From assembly GCA_029891345.1 (NCBI GenBank), contig CM056997.1:218754712-218818711 (forward strand): a stretch of 64,000 bases of DNA, written 5' to 3'. Under the pieces are notes generated by a model, which was given only the letters and a program-made list of their open reading frames with translations, had not been told where the DNA came from and made no database searches. How positions within the stretch are numbered: the stretch's first letter is position 1; each line of letters opens with the position of its first letter. Source of the stretch: Dryococelus australis. Taxonomy: Eukaryota; Arthropoda; Insecta; Phasmatodea; Phasmatidae. Of the stretch, positions 44,241-56,340 are shown one piece after another. The position numbers were made by a program, and so were the translations under genes.

Positions 44241-44481
44241 CATATCGCTCCGTGTCATTAGAGAAGACACATCATTTATGCTTTCTCGGCATTCTCGCAC
44301 TTCTAGGTATTATCCTAAGAAGATATACCGAAATATTTTGTCTTTTAGTAAGGATGTCAATAAAGACGATAGGTCTTGGACTGTTACGATTGTCGATATA
44401 GAAGAGAGTTACATTTTGTTGTCATTTTTGTACCGTTTTGGTCTTCAAGGAATAACCGCTAAAGCAGGTAGTGGTTTGTAG
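44227..44481 (+). repeat. About 115 bp repeat, copy 2, with short open frame
   Basis: The repeat shared with 38.0 kb occupies 44,273-44,393. Across it the plus strand is open for 84 codons, including TSRYYPKKIYRNILSFSKDV then NKDDRSWTVTI. The same residues are open at 38.0 kb (with KKVY for KKIY). Synonymous and conservative differences predominate, but the sample is too small to claim selection. No family is recognised. It could be a short exon or leader of a mobile element. Confidence 0.5.
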
Positions 44482-44656
44482 GAAATGTCTTTCTTCAGGA
44501 AGTCGCATACTCTAAAGGATCCTGCGCCTAAGGAAAAAAATTCCTGAATACAGAAAGAAATGTCCATTTGTTTAGTCTGCATTACGTTATATAGGTGCCC
44601 AGTGTTATCAAAAATCTTATAAAACACAACTAGGAAAAACACATTGTCAAAAGTTG

Positions 44657-45960
44657 CTAGAAAACTGATAAAACTTTTTGCTGACGAAATAGTGTTACTA
44701 TCACATCCTGTGGATTTTCCATTATCATGGAAAACATTTCTAAGAGGGAATCCCGATTGTTGAATGCACTCTGAACAAGTCTGTCATTATAATTCCATCT
44801 TGTTGGTGTAACACCTGGAAGCCGTTTCCCAACTATTTGATCTAGCAATGCTACCTGCATAGACAAGTGCGAAAAAAAGCAAACAGACCATAAAGGGTAC
44901 TGAGAAATATTCTACATTTGCTAATGTTATTTATGGACTGGGTTAAGACAAGGTTCAAAACATGAGCTGCACAATGTACAAATAATGCACTGGAACATTT
45001 GTCACGTACCAGTTTCTGTACATTTTAATCTCCCTTCGTTACTGCAGCTCCATCATAAGACTGCACTACAAGTTTACTGCCAGAGTTAGATGTCAACAAA
45101 TTCAATAGCATGACTTGCTATGGCTATCGCAGACCTATCACAGCTAACATTAGTGAATCCATAAAACCGTTCATTGATATCTCCATCACTCATTACAAAT
45201 CCAAAAGCAGTGAACAAATGAGAATGTTTGGCACAGTTTGGCATCTCCTCTGGTAAAATTGAAACAAAAATTGATTTTTCAATTTTATTTTTAATTTCAT
45301 CTAACAGAATATTTTGAATGGATTCGATTAGTTTGCTGTAGATATTGCATGAGAGGCCAGAAAATACTGTGGACGTTTCAAGGTGCTGCGACAATACTGG
45401 ATCATAAGTTGCAATTAAAGCAAGTAACTCAACATAACTGCCACCATTTTCTGATTCTTTTGTCTCATCATGACCACGGAAAGGCAGTTCCTGTACACCC
45501 AAGAAACAAACAACATATATTAAATGCTTCAAAATGTCTCTGTTTCTTTTAACTTTTTTGTTATGTTGTAGTGTTCTTAATTATTTGGAGGCCAAAATCA
45601 ACTCCATTTTTACCATATTCTTTAAGAAACAAAAACCAATTTATGTGAACTTCAGAATGCTCATGTTTTTGAACAGCACTGCACAGATTGTTAAAGTCAC
45701 AATACCAAGTTGCAGTTCACGAGTTAACATCCTTTGAAAACCATAAACCTGGCCAGCAAAACAGTTTGTTTAGGGTGTTACATCCAGCTCACCACGAGTG
45801 TTTCCGATAAACAATTTTATGAAAATGACATACAAAATTATGTTTCTTGCATGTTGCCTTGATCGTAAGTTCAGGTGTCGGCCTACCCTTTTTATGATGT
45901 CACACCTTTCCTGAAAAGTGAAAGCACTGCTGGAAAAATGCTTCACTTGTAATCCACACA
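44657..45960 (-). pseudogene. hAT transposase (ZMYM1-like), central region, broken
   Basis: Reading the minus strand from 45,960: a degraded zinc-finger-like start, then CSAVQKHEHSEVHINWFLFL near 45,660. Next is LPFRGHDETKESENGGSYVE near 45,480, the classic start of the ZMYM1-like core. Then YDPVLSQHLETSTVFSG and IQNILLDEIKNKIEKSIFVS. A DUF4371-like stretch with MSDGDINERFYGFTNVS comes next. After a gap, PGVTPTRWNYNDRLVQSAFN reads near 44,800. The extreme C-terminal dimerisation domain is not seen. Multiple breaks. It is related to the N-terminal hAT fragment at 29.5-30.4 kb, though whether both are the same family needs alignment. Confidence 0.7.
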
Positions 45961-46565
45961 CACACCACACTTACATCCACATGTTTCTGTTGCACTCATT
46001 CTATCTACTCGGTTCTCAGTCTCACATGGTAATTTTATAATTGTTATGTAGGGTATACATCGCGCACGAATATGTATAACATTCTCAGCACCAAAAAAAA
46101 AATATAAAAAAATACCATTCGCATTGTGCGCACGAACGTGCCCATACATCGATCTAGTTACTGTAAAGCACACTACGCGAACTGCCTGTGGCTAGGCCAG
46201 CTTAGGCTACGTCCACTTTAGTTCGGCGAAGAAAGCACTACCACCGTAGCTTCTAACACAGGTCGGCAAAGCCATAAGCCCCCATCCCTCCCCGGACAGT
46301 CTTCCTACCCTGCCGCCCCTCCGACAGACTGGAAACCAATGTGAGAACCTACCTGCTGGAAGCATTACTTACAGTGCTTCCAAACATCTTGGTTTTGCTA
46401 GCCAATAAGTTGTTTTCTTATAATGTTCAGTATTGTTTCCCCAGGTATAATGTGTACCACATGAGTGAAAAGTTACCTTAAAGAGAATATAAGTTATAAT
46501 CTAATATTTATTTAAAATATAACATTGTCAGGAAACTGTCTCGGAAAGCACTGCTTGCCTTGCTT

Positions 46566-48625
46566 GCCCTAACGAGTTGACACTGATGCCTATATTACAA
46601 TGTTTTAATGAAAACATTGCCTGCAATGCATCATAGATCGCAATAGGGGTAGTATTAATGCAAAAACAAGAAAATAGAAAAGAAAATTTTTTTAAAGCTA
46701 TTGTATCTAATAATTATCAACAAATAAATCTAAATTATCTACAACAGGAAGGGAACTAGCCATGATAAAATACTTTTGTAATTATTTAAACAGCATTTGT
46801 TTGGGATATCATTCACTATAGAGTCAGCTAATGTAAGCCTCAGATATTTGAAAATGATGGCTGAACACAACATAAAAATACAGAAAATGGCAATTGCATT
46901 AGTCGAGTATGACTTCCAGGAAAAAATAATAAAAGGATAATTAAATACACCAGTAGATGCAACGAGTATAATATGAACAGTAGGTCAAGCAAACTTAAAT
47001 TGTGATAAATTTAACAATGACAAAAATAGTATTAAAAAGAAATAATTCCATGTAATAGTTTATGAAAAGCATTATCGGAAAGTTTTTACCAAAATCAGCA
47101 GAAAGAAACAGAAATAAAACACATTTTAACCAAATATATAACCAATTACTGGCCAGATATAAAAATTATTTTTTCTGAGAAAGGAGAAGACGGTTTGGAC
47201 AAAGCAAACGTTAGTAAGGCCATGATAAACTCTGAATCATTCCTCTTCCAGTAATTGCGAAAATTATCACCCAAATATTTTAGGTAACAATAGAATTTAC
47301 AGAAGAAAATTATCTAAGCATAATTAAGTTACTAGTGTAGAACCGATATTAAAATGTGAAATCGTCATGGTAAAAGTAAAGTTCATAACACATTATCTAC
47401 CTGTGTACAAACACAAACAATAATATATTATAATAGAGAATGTAAATGAAATATTTATGTGTCCAATACAAAACCGCATGCAAAACACGCCATTTTTAGG
47501 AGAATATGAGTGCGATCCATATATACAAAATCTAAAAATCGCATTAACAGAACACAGTAAAGTAAACCGAAAATATATCAAACTAGCCAGACGCTATGAT
47601 ATAGATGCAAACAGGGAAATATATTTAAAAATATTTACACGTGTGGACAAAAAGATACTTAGACTAGTACCACAATATTATGTAAATTAAATAATAGCAG
47701 CCCACTATTACTCCCTATTAGGAGGAAGCAATTTTGGGGAATTTAAGACTATTAAAAAAATAAACACGTATATTACTGGGATACCATGAACAATTACATA
47801 AAAAACTTGATAAGAGTTGCCCTCTTTGTTAACAAATCTAACCTAGTAACCAGAAACCCATGAGATAACTAAAGCTAATAGAACCTCCCCACTTATTAAA
47901 ATCTAGGGCATTAGATGCATAAGGGCTGTTGCACAAATCAAGGAAAGGCAACCAATATATATTAGTCATGTGAGAGTTCCTTAGTATATATGTTGTACAC
48001 ATATGGTATAATCAAGTGATGCACCAGCTTGCATAGATTACATTAAATATGTCATACTACTATATGGATGCCCACAACAGATGCTAACAGATAGAGGGAC
48101 ATCATGTAATAACGAACTTATAGCCAAATTGCAAAAGAAGTTACAAAAAATTTTTTTCAAACTACAGCCTACAATCCAGCATGTAATGGGCTAATAGAGG
48201 CCATGAACCAAGTTCTCGGACAACAAATGATGGCATGGCACATGAAGATCCCGCCAGTAGTGATGACTATCAAGATTTTATTTTGTCCAATTATAAAACC
48301 AAAATTTACACCAGTACAATATTTACAACCTTTTACCTATTACACGGAGTAGAAGCAACTCAGCCTTCACATGTCATAACAAACAAATATTCTCAAAGGG
48401 GCCAAGATTTGTACAAGAAGCTACTAAAAGACAGAGAACAAGCAAAGTTGAACCTAATAGAAGCAAAACGCAAACGGAAGGAACAGTTAGACAAAGTACA
48501 TCAACCTAATACGATCAGAATAGGAGATGGGGTCTGGGTTCTTAATAGAGCTAGAAGCAAGGCAGTTTCCTTTAAATATAAGGGCACATTTCCATCACAA
48601 ATGTTATCGGGCCATCCACAATAGA
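46566..48625 (+). pseudogene. pol: pol: RNase H and integrase, broken
   Basis: RNase H fragments: IGVVLMQKQENRKENFFKA at about 46,640, then SANVSLRYLKMMAEHNIKIQ and KMAIALVEYDFQEKIIKG near 46,900. Integrase: an H2C2-like segment, HYSLLGGSNFGEFKTIKKIN, at about 47,705. The core has MLTDRGTSCNNELI at about 48,085 (second catalytic Asp) and TAYNPACNGLIEAMNQVLGQ at about 48,165 (catalytic Glu). The C-terminal part at 48,235-48,624 has FYLLHGVEATQPSHVITNKY, LLKDREQAKLNLIEAKRK and IRIGDGVWVLNRARSKAV. Stops occur throughout, but the last 129 codons are intact. It matches the sister element's integrase end in order and motif. Confidence 0.8.
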
Positions 48626-48860
48626 AAACCAAATAGGCAGAAGAGGACACTAGAAACATAACACACTAAACACATGAAATTTAAAAATCACACTTATAAA
48701 ACACTAACTATCCCTTGTTTTAGAGGTAACAGGAGCAAGAAATTAAGTCTACAACAAGAAGAGCAACTGCCCTTTCCTTAGTAATTTTTATTTAAACAAG
48801 TTATGTCTCTTTCAGAAACAATTTCAACCGATATAGGAGGGAGGTATAGACGAACTTTCA

Positions 48861-49289
48861 CTATGAGGAAACAATTCCCCTTATGTACGTCAAACCAATT
48901 CAAAAACCAAAAACCCCTCAAAGTCTCATTATATGACTTCACAAGGTATCCACAACGAACTTGACAACAGTATGCGCCTACACAAAACCAATACATAAAT
49001 ACACTATGAGGAAACAATTCCCCTAATGTACGTCAAACCAATTCAAAAACCAACAACCCCTCAAAGTCTCATTATATGACTTCACAAGGTATCCACAACG
49101 AACTTGACAACAGTATGCGCCTACACAAAATCAATACATAAATACACTATGAGGAAACAATTCCCCTAATGTACGTCAAACCAATTCAAAAACCAACAAC
49201 CCCTCAAAGTCTCATTACATGACTTCACAAGGTATCCATAACGAACTTGACAACAGTATGCGCCTACACAAAACCAATACATAAATACA
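48861..49289. repeat. 3 x 143 bp tandem duplication inside env
   Basis: Units start at 48,861, 49,004 and 49,147, each with CTATGAGGAAACAATTCCCC. A fourth start, CTATGA, follows at 49,290. The units are almost identical. Because 143 is not divisible by three, each copy puts the env frame out of register. Confidence 0.95.
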
Positions 49290-49760
49290 CTATGACCTTG
49301 CAGGACATCATTATGGAGCAGTTTACCAACAAAATAATGCTCCCTACTAGACAGAAAAGGATTTACCAAATACTCTGAGAAATAGGTACATGGTGCACTA
49401 ATTTTTTTTACATTCAAACACCTGCAGGCATCACTTCAAATTATGAACAACTAACAATGCAAATAGTCACTTTAACTAGAATGGTAGTCGTTACCATGCT
49501 AGCTAAAGTGACCATTTTCATTGTCAGTTGCAAATAATAACATTTCTGTTACAATTCCAGTGGTAGTACAAATTAAATCTCAAACAGAGATAAAAATTAA
49601 CGAGTTGGCACAAGTCATAAATTCAATTATGAGAACATTAAATCAACAGAGTAAAACAACAATCATAGAGGAACTGGATATCATTTTGCAACAGTTGGCT
49701 ACTACCATTATTCTACACATCATAAATTATTTCATAAATGAACAACAACTTCTCACATAC

Positions 49761-49880
49761 ATAACACATTGCCAAGCAAATTGTTTACCGATACAGGTGC
49801 TTAACACATTGCCAAGCAAATTATTTACCGATACAGGTGATTAACACATTGCCAAGCAAATTATTTACCGATACAGGTGC
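49761..49880. repeat. 3 x 40 bp tandem repeat inside env
   Basis: Units at 49,761, 49,801 and 49,841 share AACACATTGCCAAGCAAATT and TTACCGATACAGGTG. The 40 bp length also breaks the frame. Confidence 0.95.
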
Positions 49881-51164
49881 TACAATGAAAACAACTAATC
49901 CAAGATATTAAAAACTTGAAAAAAATAAGTTAAAACGCTTTGATTTAGAACAGAGCATACCGACAACACACGTAGAATGATATTATCCAAATCCCATTAT
50001 CTGATTCACATTCTTGGAAACACGGATATTAACAAAAGTTCAAGTGAAGGCTGTTTACGATAAAGTGAGTACTTTGAGATCAACATTAGAAAAAAGTCAC
50101 TACTCCTAACTGCAAATATTTTAACGGGACACCTGAGTGACATGCGCCCAGTTAAGTTGGCGACGATGGATGGGAAAGTAGTTCCGTGTCATAAAGTCGA
50201 ATAAAAAGTGTTAGGTAATCATTTATGCTAACTTAAATCATTTCTTTCACTTTCCGTCATTTTTCCATTGCGTCGAAGTGTAAATATAAGCATATTTGTA
50301 AAACATTTACTTTTCTAATTATTTTATGGTTTCACTTGACCGGCGCCTAATAAAGTGATGAGGCCCATGGCGTTGATAGATTTACATAACGCCTAATAAT
50401 ACACAACGTGCATACAAATAGATACACTGAACACATTGATTGCAATCGAAAGTAAGATCAAAACTATTAAAGACGTTGCAATGGTGACTGAAAACCAAAA
50501 CATATTTTACATGCGAAAAGAGGCCGCAAGTAGTTATGATCATGAAGTTGCAAGAGCAGCTATTGAACTAGATAGTTTTAAAATCTATTGACCAAATGTA
50601 AATTTTCATGTATCGAAGGAAAACTTTTCACAATTGAAACATTGTATCCACACCAATTCGTTCTCACTAAGGCGCCTCATAATTTAAGGATAATTTTCAT
50701 AAACAGCACTCTGAACAGGGATATTCCTGTAGCTGTGGTTGACAGTACGAAACTACACTTACCATGTGGATGTGAACCCGTGGCAAACAAACAGATGGTC
50801 ATAGTAATAGCACACACATGGGACACACTCACGCCAACCACGGCTAAAGTACATACGGTAATCCCGATCCACTGACTCAAGGAAAACGTATTCGTAGTAA
50901 ATCAACTTCGTTTGGTTGAGGGAAATCAAGTTGTATAACATAAATCATACATTGGACACTTAATGGAAAGTCAAGTATGTAAGCTTTCCAGTCCTACCAA
51001 GGCACGAAAAAATTTGCGATGTACACACTCGTGGCGCTAATAAAGCATAAATATTCTTGGGACAGAATAGCTTCAACTATGTCAGTGGTATTATAATAGT
51101 AGTTTTGATAATTGTAATAATTATACCCTATATAGTTCCTATAAATGTCTACCCTACTAAATAG

Positions 51165-54100
51165 ATTTATAAATAACAATTAAGATAAATGATTAATAAG
51201 TGTTACCTTCTCCAGTAGAAACCTTCATAAAGTAACCCCAATATGCAAAAGGCAGTACAGCAGAGGCAGAGCAGCAAAGATTAACTAGCGGGATGCAGCT
51301 CAACATATTGTAGCACGCCATTACCTCTGACATAGCATGATCAGAACAGCACGCATCTCTTAGCACAAATTATATTGCGTTTAACACATTACACAAATAG
51401 AAGTATCGTATTCATTAGCCACGAAAATAACATTGAAGCACGCTTGATAATATTAACTATTAACATATAGTACCACAGCTTCGAAACAAAAGTATACTTC
51501 CATGCCGGCCGGCACATGCATGTAGAACGAACACGTTATTATGTACACGTTATTCGGAACTGCATAAATAACTACTGAGGCCTAAAAACAGCACACAGAG
51601 AATCGAGTACCGTAGTAGTAATGGAAAATAAGACAGATGCCGATGCATCTTAAAATTTTGCGAGACAGCACGAAACAGGAAACCGTAGTTGTGCATAAAC
51701 ATATCATGGCTGCGCCCTAAAGTACTACCTAAGTCATTTTACATGAGACTCGTAGAAGCAGCCGCCAACAGCAGTCAGGGACTGGTAAAGCTTCAAAAGC
51801 GATAACAGTGTAATTACACCGGAGCATTTAATATATGTTAAACACTTAAAGTAAGATAAAAACCAAGAAAGTTAAAATAAAAAGAGATGCAATAATTTAA
51901 TACGCATATAGGTACAGAAATGAAATGCTATTATGCGTAGCAAGTATAGAAAATAGAAATAATATTGAAGACGTGGAATGTCGCAAGCCTTTTTTAAAAC
52001 GTGCATGCAAACCGTAATCAACCCCATACTCCCAATGCTCGCAACCATATAGAATTATGGGGGACAAATGTCGCCGCCGACCACGGTCCTCAATATTTGT
52101 TGCAACACGATCTAACATAGTAAATATAACAACACAAAATTAGTATATATAAACGATAAATGATAGGAAAAATAACGTAAAATTAAAAATATTGGTACTA
52201 CAGTCTTTACTTAAATATTAGTAGTAGAAAACATAAAACAACAGATAATGTATTAGAGTAAAATACTACAGGTAGTGCACATTAGATAAAATGAAGTTTT
52301 CGGCAAAGGCAAAATAGTTAAGTCAAACTATAGCACCTGGTATTTCAGATAAGGTGACGAAAAGATAATCTGAGTTGCATGCTTATGGAACTTATGTTTA
52401 CCATAACAATGTGTACAAACTTAAAATGTTACTTAGGTAGATAGCCATAGAATGTAGCTTAATCAAATACAATATAGACTAATACCGGACAGCTTTATAC
52501 GAACACAGGCGAGCGTGTGAACAGCAGCAGCAGCGAACCTAGCGGCATGAGGTGGCAAACACCCGCGAACTTTGAATCTGGTTATACGCACAGTGGGCCT
52601 AACGAGTGCAGTTGTGCGCGAAATGCAGTATTCCTACAAAGTATTTTGTTTTGGACATTTTTCTTTATATTTTATATTGTAGTGCAGGTGTCTTAATGCG
52701 TGTCCAGTAATTTTGATTTTAAAAAATGGCGGTATTTAATGCCGAAATCTCGAATAACCAGTGAACTCTACAATTGTTATAATAATTACTGTAAAATTTA
52801 TCTTGTAATGTGCGGGACGCAATATGAATATCTGAAACACACCGTGATTAAAAGTGATTTGTTTATGATTTTTGTACGTGTGAGTATGTTACAGAAATAC
52901 ATAAAAATATTTGCTCGTTTTTCCTCACTAGGCCTAATACTTAATCTACAACACACATACGTTTTTGATGTACTGTTTCGTAATATTTATCGAGAATTAA
53001 TACTAGTTTGTTGGGAATTTTTGTATAACAATTAGTGGCCTTCTTCATTGCAAATATAAAAAGTTCTAAAATCCCAATTGATGGTTTAGCAAGTATGAGT
53101 AGACTTTCTGGCTAAATTTCGATTTAATGCGCATCTCCAACATACGAGTACCAAAAATTTAAATTAACAAATAAGTTTAGTTCCCACACAGTAAATTTTT
53201 TTTGGTAATTAGCTTATTGAAAGATACTGTTGTGCTGATTATGTGTTTGTGATCCACACAACTTTGTAGTCCCAATCACCAAGGGAAAATTAATCTTAAA
53301 TATTTATCACAATCAAGGACATATTAATGCAATACATTTTTGTTTTACTGACCAGTTTTGATATTGGCATCATTTTTTTGGAGGCGGGGGGAGGGGGGGG
53401 GGGGAATTTTTCGTCTGCCCGCACCCCATTTTTTATTTCCAACTTTAAAGTTAGTTTTTTTTTTTAGTAAAGTGATTATACCACAATATGAATGTCAAGC
53501 TTCGGAAACTAGTGTTTGATGTTTTGTAAGTGTTGGAAATAACCAATAAAAATATTATAAATATATTTGTCAGTGGAAAAGCTAATCCGAAAATGGAATA
53601 GATTTTGCAGAACTAATAGTGTAACTGAAGCAATTATAGACAGCACAAATGCCACCTGCCATGGTAGTTCGATTAACGTGAATGACTAAAATCATTAAAT
53701 CTTATTGAAACATAGGCAATTCCCAGTCTAAAACGCACGGCGGTAAATGTAAGCAAATATTTCGCCACCTCAAACCGGCAGAGAGCAGCACAATCTATTT
53801 TCGCACGGAAAATCGCCAGCTGTCTGGTGTTAGTCTCTATAGTATTTCGTTTAATTGTGTAAATGTGTTAATATTAATTGCAAATATTGAGTCAATATTT
53901 AATAACTAAGAATATTTAGTGTTAGATATCTTATAAGATAATAGTGACTTGTATATAATATAAGCAAAGTCTGATTGTTTGTTTCTTGTATTGTACACAT
54001 AATTTTCGTAGACATTTCAAGGCACATCAGATTAAAGAGTGCAACAATTCTTTTTTAAACCCACGATGAAATAAATACATAACTTTCATAGTGTCATGTT

Positions 54101-54470
54101 AGGATATATATGTGTTCGTATATGAACATTCCAGTCTAAATATATCATAAAACATAGTTTAAAATATTTTCAATTTTAACAGTCAATATGTGTTATATAC
54201 AAAATGTTTTTCTATATAGGGAAAAACAGATTACAAAATTACACAGAATGTATGTAATACATACAAGGGTTGAAAATGTTTTGAACCATACAAAAATTTT
54301 TTATGACTATAATGGTGAAATAATTATTTTAAAGAGTGAAAAGCAACCATAGTTAAATAATGTAGAACTTATCAACCGGTCTTAAATAGGTAGAAAACCA
54401 GATTTCACGTTAATAGGGAGTTAAAGTGATTATGTGTACTAGGAAAATTTGAAAGCCATATGATTCCCAC
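51165..54470. other. AT-rich spacer, no supported gene
   Basis: About 3.3 kb. The 3' LTR of the plus-strand Gypsy element should begin here, but I could not define it. A GC-richer patch with a CAGCAGCAG run lies near 52,510-52,620. A G13 tract lies near 53,392. A 111-codon plus-strand open frame at 52,700-53,035 has no recognisable motif. Confidence 0.4.
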
Positions 54471-54925
54471 TGCACCATGAGAACGCGACAAACGCGATCG
54501 CTAGGAAGAAGCGTGCTGCCAAGCATATAACTGCGGGTGGACCACAATCGCCCCCCGCTGGCTACTCCTACCCCAAAACGCTGGCTCTAAATGCCTTTTT
54601 CCCAAACCGTACGACCCTTGCATGGCGGTCGAGGGCGACCGCTTCTTTGACAAGGGTGAGACTCTAAAGGCGGTGCTGAGGTCTCAAGGGGAGCAGCCGA
54701 GGTGCGGTGTTTGGGAGACGATAATTAAACAGGGGCTGGCAGGAAGAAAGGAGGCCAGCGGGTAAGTATATAAGGAGAACGGAACAAGGAAGCGTTATCC
54801 CAACCCCCAGAAATCCAAAGGTAGTAATGACGTCGAGCCGCGTGTCAAAGACAGCGAGGCTTTGCGGAGCCCCCGGGCGTCCGTCGAACTATATCAACTT
54901 ATTAGATTCAGTGGTGAGTGCAAAA
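54471..54925 (+). promoter_or_regulatory. GC-rich promoter-like or LTR-like block
   Basis: About 450 bp of high GC in AT-rich surroundings. A TATA-like AGTATATAAGGAG lies near 54,765 and is followed by GC-rich sequence with CpGs. A possible splice donor, GTGGTGAGTGC, lies near 54,911. This order could be a promoter with a short first exon, or U3-R-U5 of an LTR whose body is gone. No coding frame is seen. Confidence 0.35.
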
Positions 54926-55798
54926 CCCAATTTGAACGTAAGACGGGGCTAGAAAATTAATAAAACAGAGGCCACAGTAATTTAGAGTCAGTTTAAGATA
55001 ACATCAGGAGGTTGCGAATAAGTACTGTTATTAAATAGGCGAGTCCCTAGTATGTGTTCGAGCTGATGACTGTAATAATTAATATTGCTTAATATCGTAT
55101 CTCATGCTTTGTTGCTAAAAGTTCAGATGTATATATTTTGCTTTGCTAATTGAGCAGGGGAGTAAAGTTCTTGTGTAATTTAACGGTTAGTTAACTTATT
55201 GAGTTACATAATTCCCCATTTGAAGTTAAACTAATACTGTACCGAAACGTTAACATTATGGTCTTATACATTTGGTGGGCTATGTAACTTGCTTTAAAAT
55301 TCCCATGCAAAGGTTTAATAATACCGCTATTTTTATATATAAACTATTCAATTATTTTGATCGGGATCTGATTTATAAGATACGTTTTACAATCCTTGAT
55401 AATTTTTGACTAATTATGTAATGTGTAAACTACTTATCTTCTTATCTTACTACGATAAATTGTAACTACATGCAGTCTTAATCGAAAAAGTGATAATTTC
55501 ACTATTAAAATTATTTTACAGTGCTTGACATATTAAAGAGTCACTTCAGTCGATTTAACTGTCGAATTAGTGAATAACTGCCAGTTTTCCATCACATATT
55601 GTTTTACTAATATTTTTTTACTGATTCAGCAACAATTTTGTTCGCTGTTTATCAGTGGTTTGCCTTTTGACTGATGGTTCAATTAAACAAGGCAAAAAAA
55701 TAATACAACAACACATGCACTGGCAAAACCAATACAATATAACTTTTAAAATATGGGTTTAATAAATTATAATACACATTAACCAGATAATATAAACA
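54926..55798. other. AT-rich spacer, nothing recognised
   Basis: No gene or repeat that I can support. Confidence 0.45.
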
Positions 55799-56035
55799 TC
55801 ATGGGGGGCCGCGCTAGTGCAGTGATAAGACTAACCGCCTGCCACCCAGGCGAACCGCGCTCGATTTCCGGCGAAGTTGTTCCCGGATTTTCGCATGTGG
55901 GAATCATAAAGGACGATGCCGCTGGTTGGCGGGTCCTCTTGTGAATCCCCGCCTTCCCCCACCCCGCATTCCGGCCCCACTCCGAACTCATCACGCTTTA
56001 CTTTCATCGGCTCTCAAGACCTCGTTGTTAAGAGC
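55799..56035 (+). repeat. tRNA-derived SINE
   Basis: A GC-rich unit of about 235 bp starts GGGGGGCCGCGCTAGTGCAG. An A-box-like TAGTGCAGTGATAAGA and a B-box-like CGCTCGATTTCC are spaced about 50 bp apart. A non-tRNA body (CATGTGGGAATCATAAAGG, GGCGGGTCCTC) ends near CTCGTTGTTAAGAGC before AT-rich sequence. This head-plus-body arrangement is that of a tRNA-derived SINE with a diverged promoter. Confidence 0.55.
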
Positions 56036-56269
56036 ATTATAATCAGTCTTTAATTTTGTATTCACGTATTTAACTACATTTTAACTTAACCATAATATTA
56101 CTCCTTTTAGAATTATAAAATGGCGTGAAATTAGTGTTTCCATAGTAAGTATGGATACTTAATATTTTTCTTGGAAGTTAGGATGTTATCATATTTTACT
56201 AAAAATTTCAAAACATTAAAAGTTACGTTTTTTGATGGGAGTATTAAACATACCTATTTTTCTCTTGAC

Positions 56270-56340
56270 AGTCAACGTGAGCCATGTAAGGGGCTCTAAG
56301 CGGTTACCTCTGGGTTCGAGTCCTTAGCACAGGTTGGTAG
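56270..56340 (+). repeat. tRNA-like fragment with perfect B box
   Basis: GGTTCGAGTCC occurs at about 56,311 in a short GC-richer stretch starting GTGAGCCATGTAAGGGGCTC. It does not fold into a complete cloverleaf by eye, so it is more likely a SINE remnant than a tRNA gene. Confidence 0.35.

Larger units (their letters stand above)
43445..46565. mobile_element. Insertion within pol carrying a hAT fragment and promoter-like DNA
   Basis: About 3.1 kb lies exactly between the RT/connection break (about 43,440) and the resumption of RNase H (about 46,570). It contains a minus-strand hAT transposase C-terminal region, a GC-richer TATA-containing block and the second copy of the 115 bp repeat. Terminal inverted repeats and a target-site duplication were not identified, so it may be composite. 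Confidence 0.5.
40031..51164 (+). mobile_element. Second Ty3/Gypsy errantivirus-like element, interrupted
   Basis: Plus-strand gag, protease, RT, RNase H, integrase and env in canonical order, about 11.1 kb including a roughly 3.1 kb insertion between RT and RNase H. Protein landmarks match the element at 23.2-36.9 kb (YIDDI, LLHGVEATQPSHVIT, FINEQ..LTY), but with only moderate identity, so it is a different family of the same lineage. Many stops are present. LTRs were not recognised. Confidence 0.75.
48770..51164 (+). pseudogene. env: env (F-type envelope) with internal tandem duplication, broken
   Basis: The plus strand from about 48,790 reads LCLFQKQFQP/SETISTDIGG-type sequence. The N-terminal subunit is disrupted by three 143 bp tandem units. 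After these, NKIMLPTRQKR (about 49,330) gives a furin-like RQKR site. The ectodomain at 49,521-49,844 includes QIKSQTEIKINELAQVINSI and YFINEQQLLTYITHCQ. A 3 x 40 bp array interrupts it. A Cys domain with KLHLPCGCEPVANKQ lies near 50,760. Near 51,090 a hydrophobic anchor (VSGIIIVVLIIVIIIPYIV) and a short tail end at 51,164. Landmarks match the env at 25.5-31.0 kb. Non-functional because of stops and frame-breaking duplications. Confidence 0.7.

Noticed and set aside
48778-49417. Minus-strand open frames with repeated HSVFMYWFCVGAYCCQV
   Set aside because: The repetition simply reflects the 143 bp tandem units of the plus-strand env.
56270-56340. Complete tRNA gene
   Set aside because: The B box is perfect, but arms and acceptor stem do not pair as a cloverleaf.
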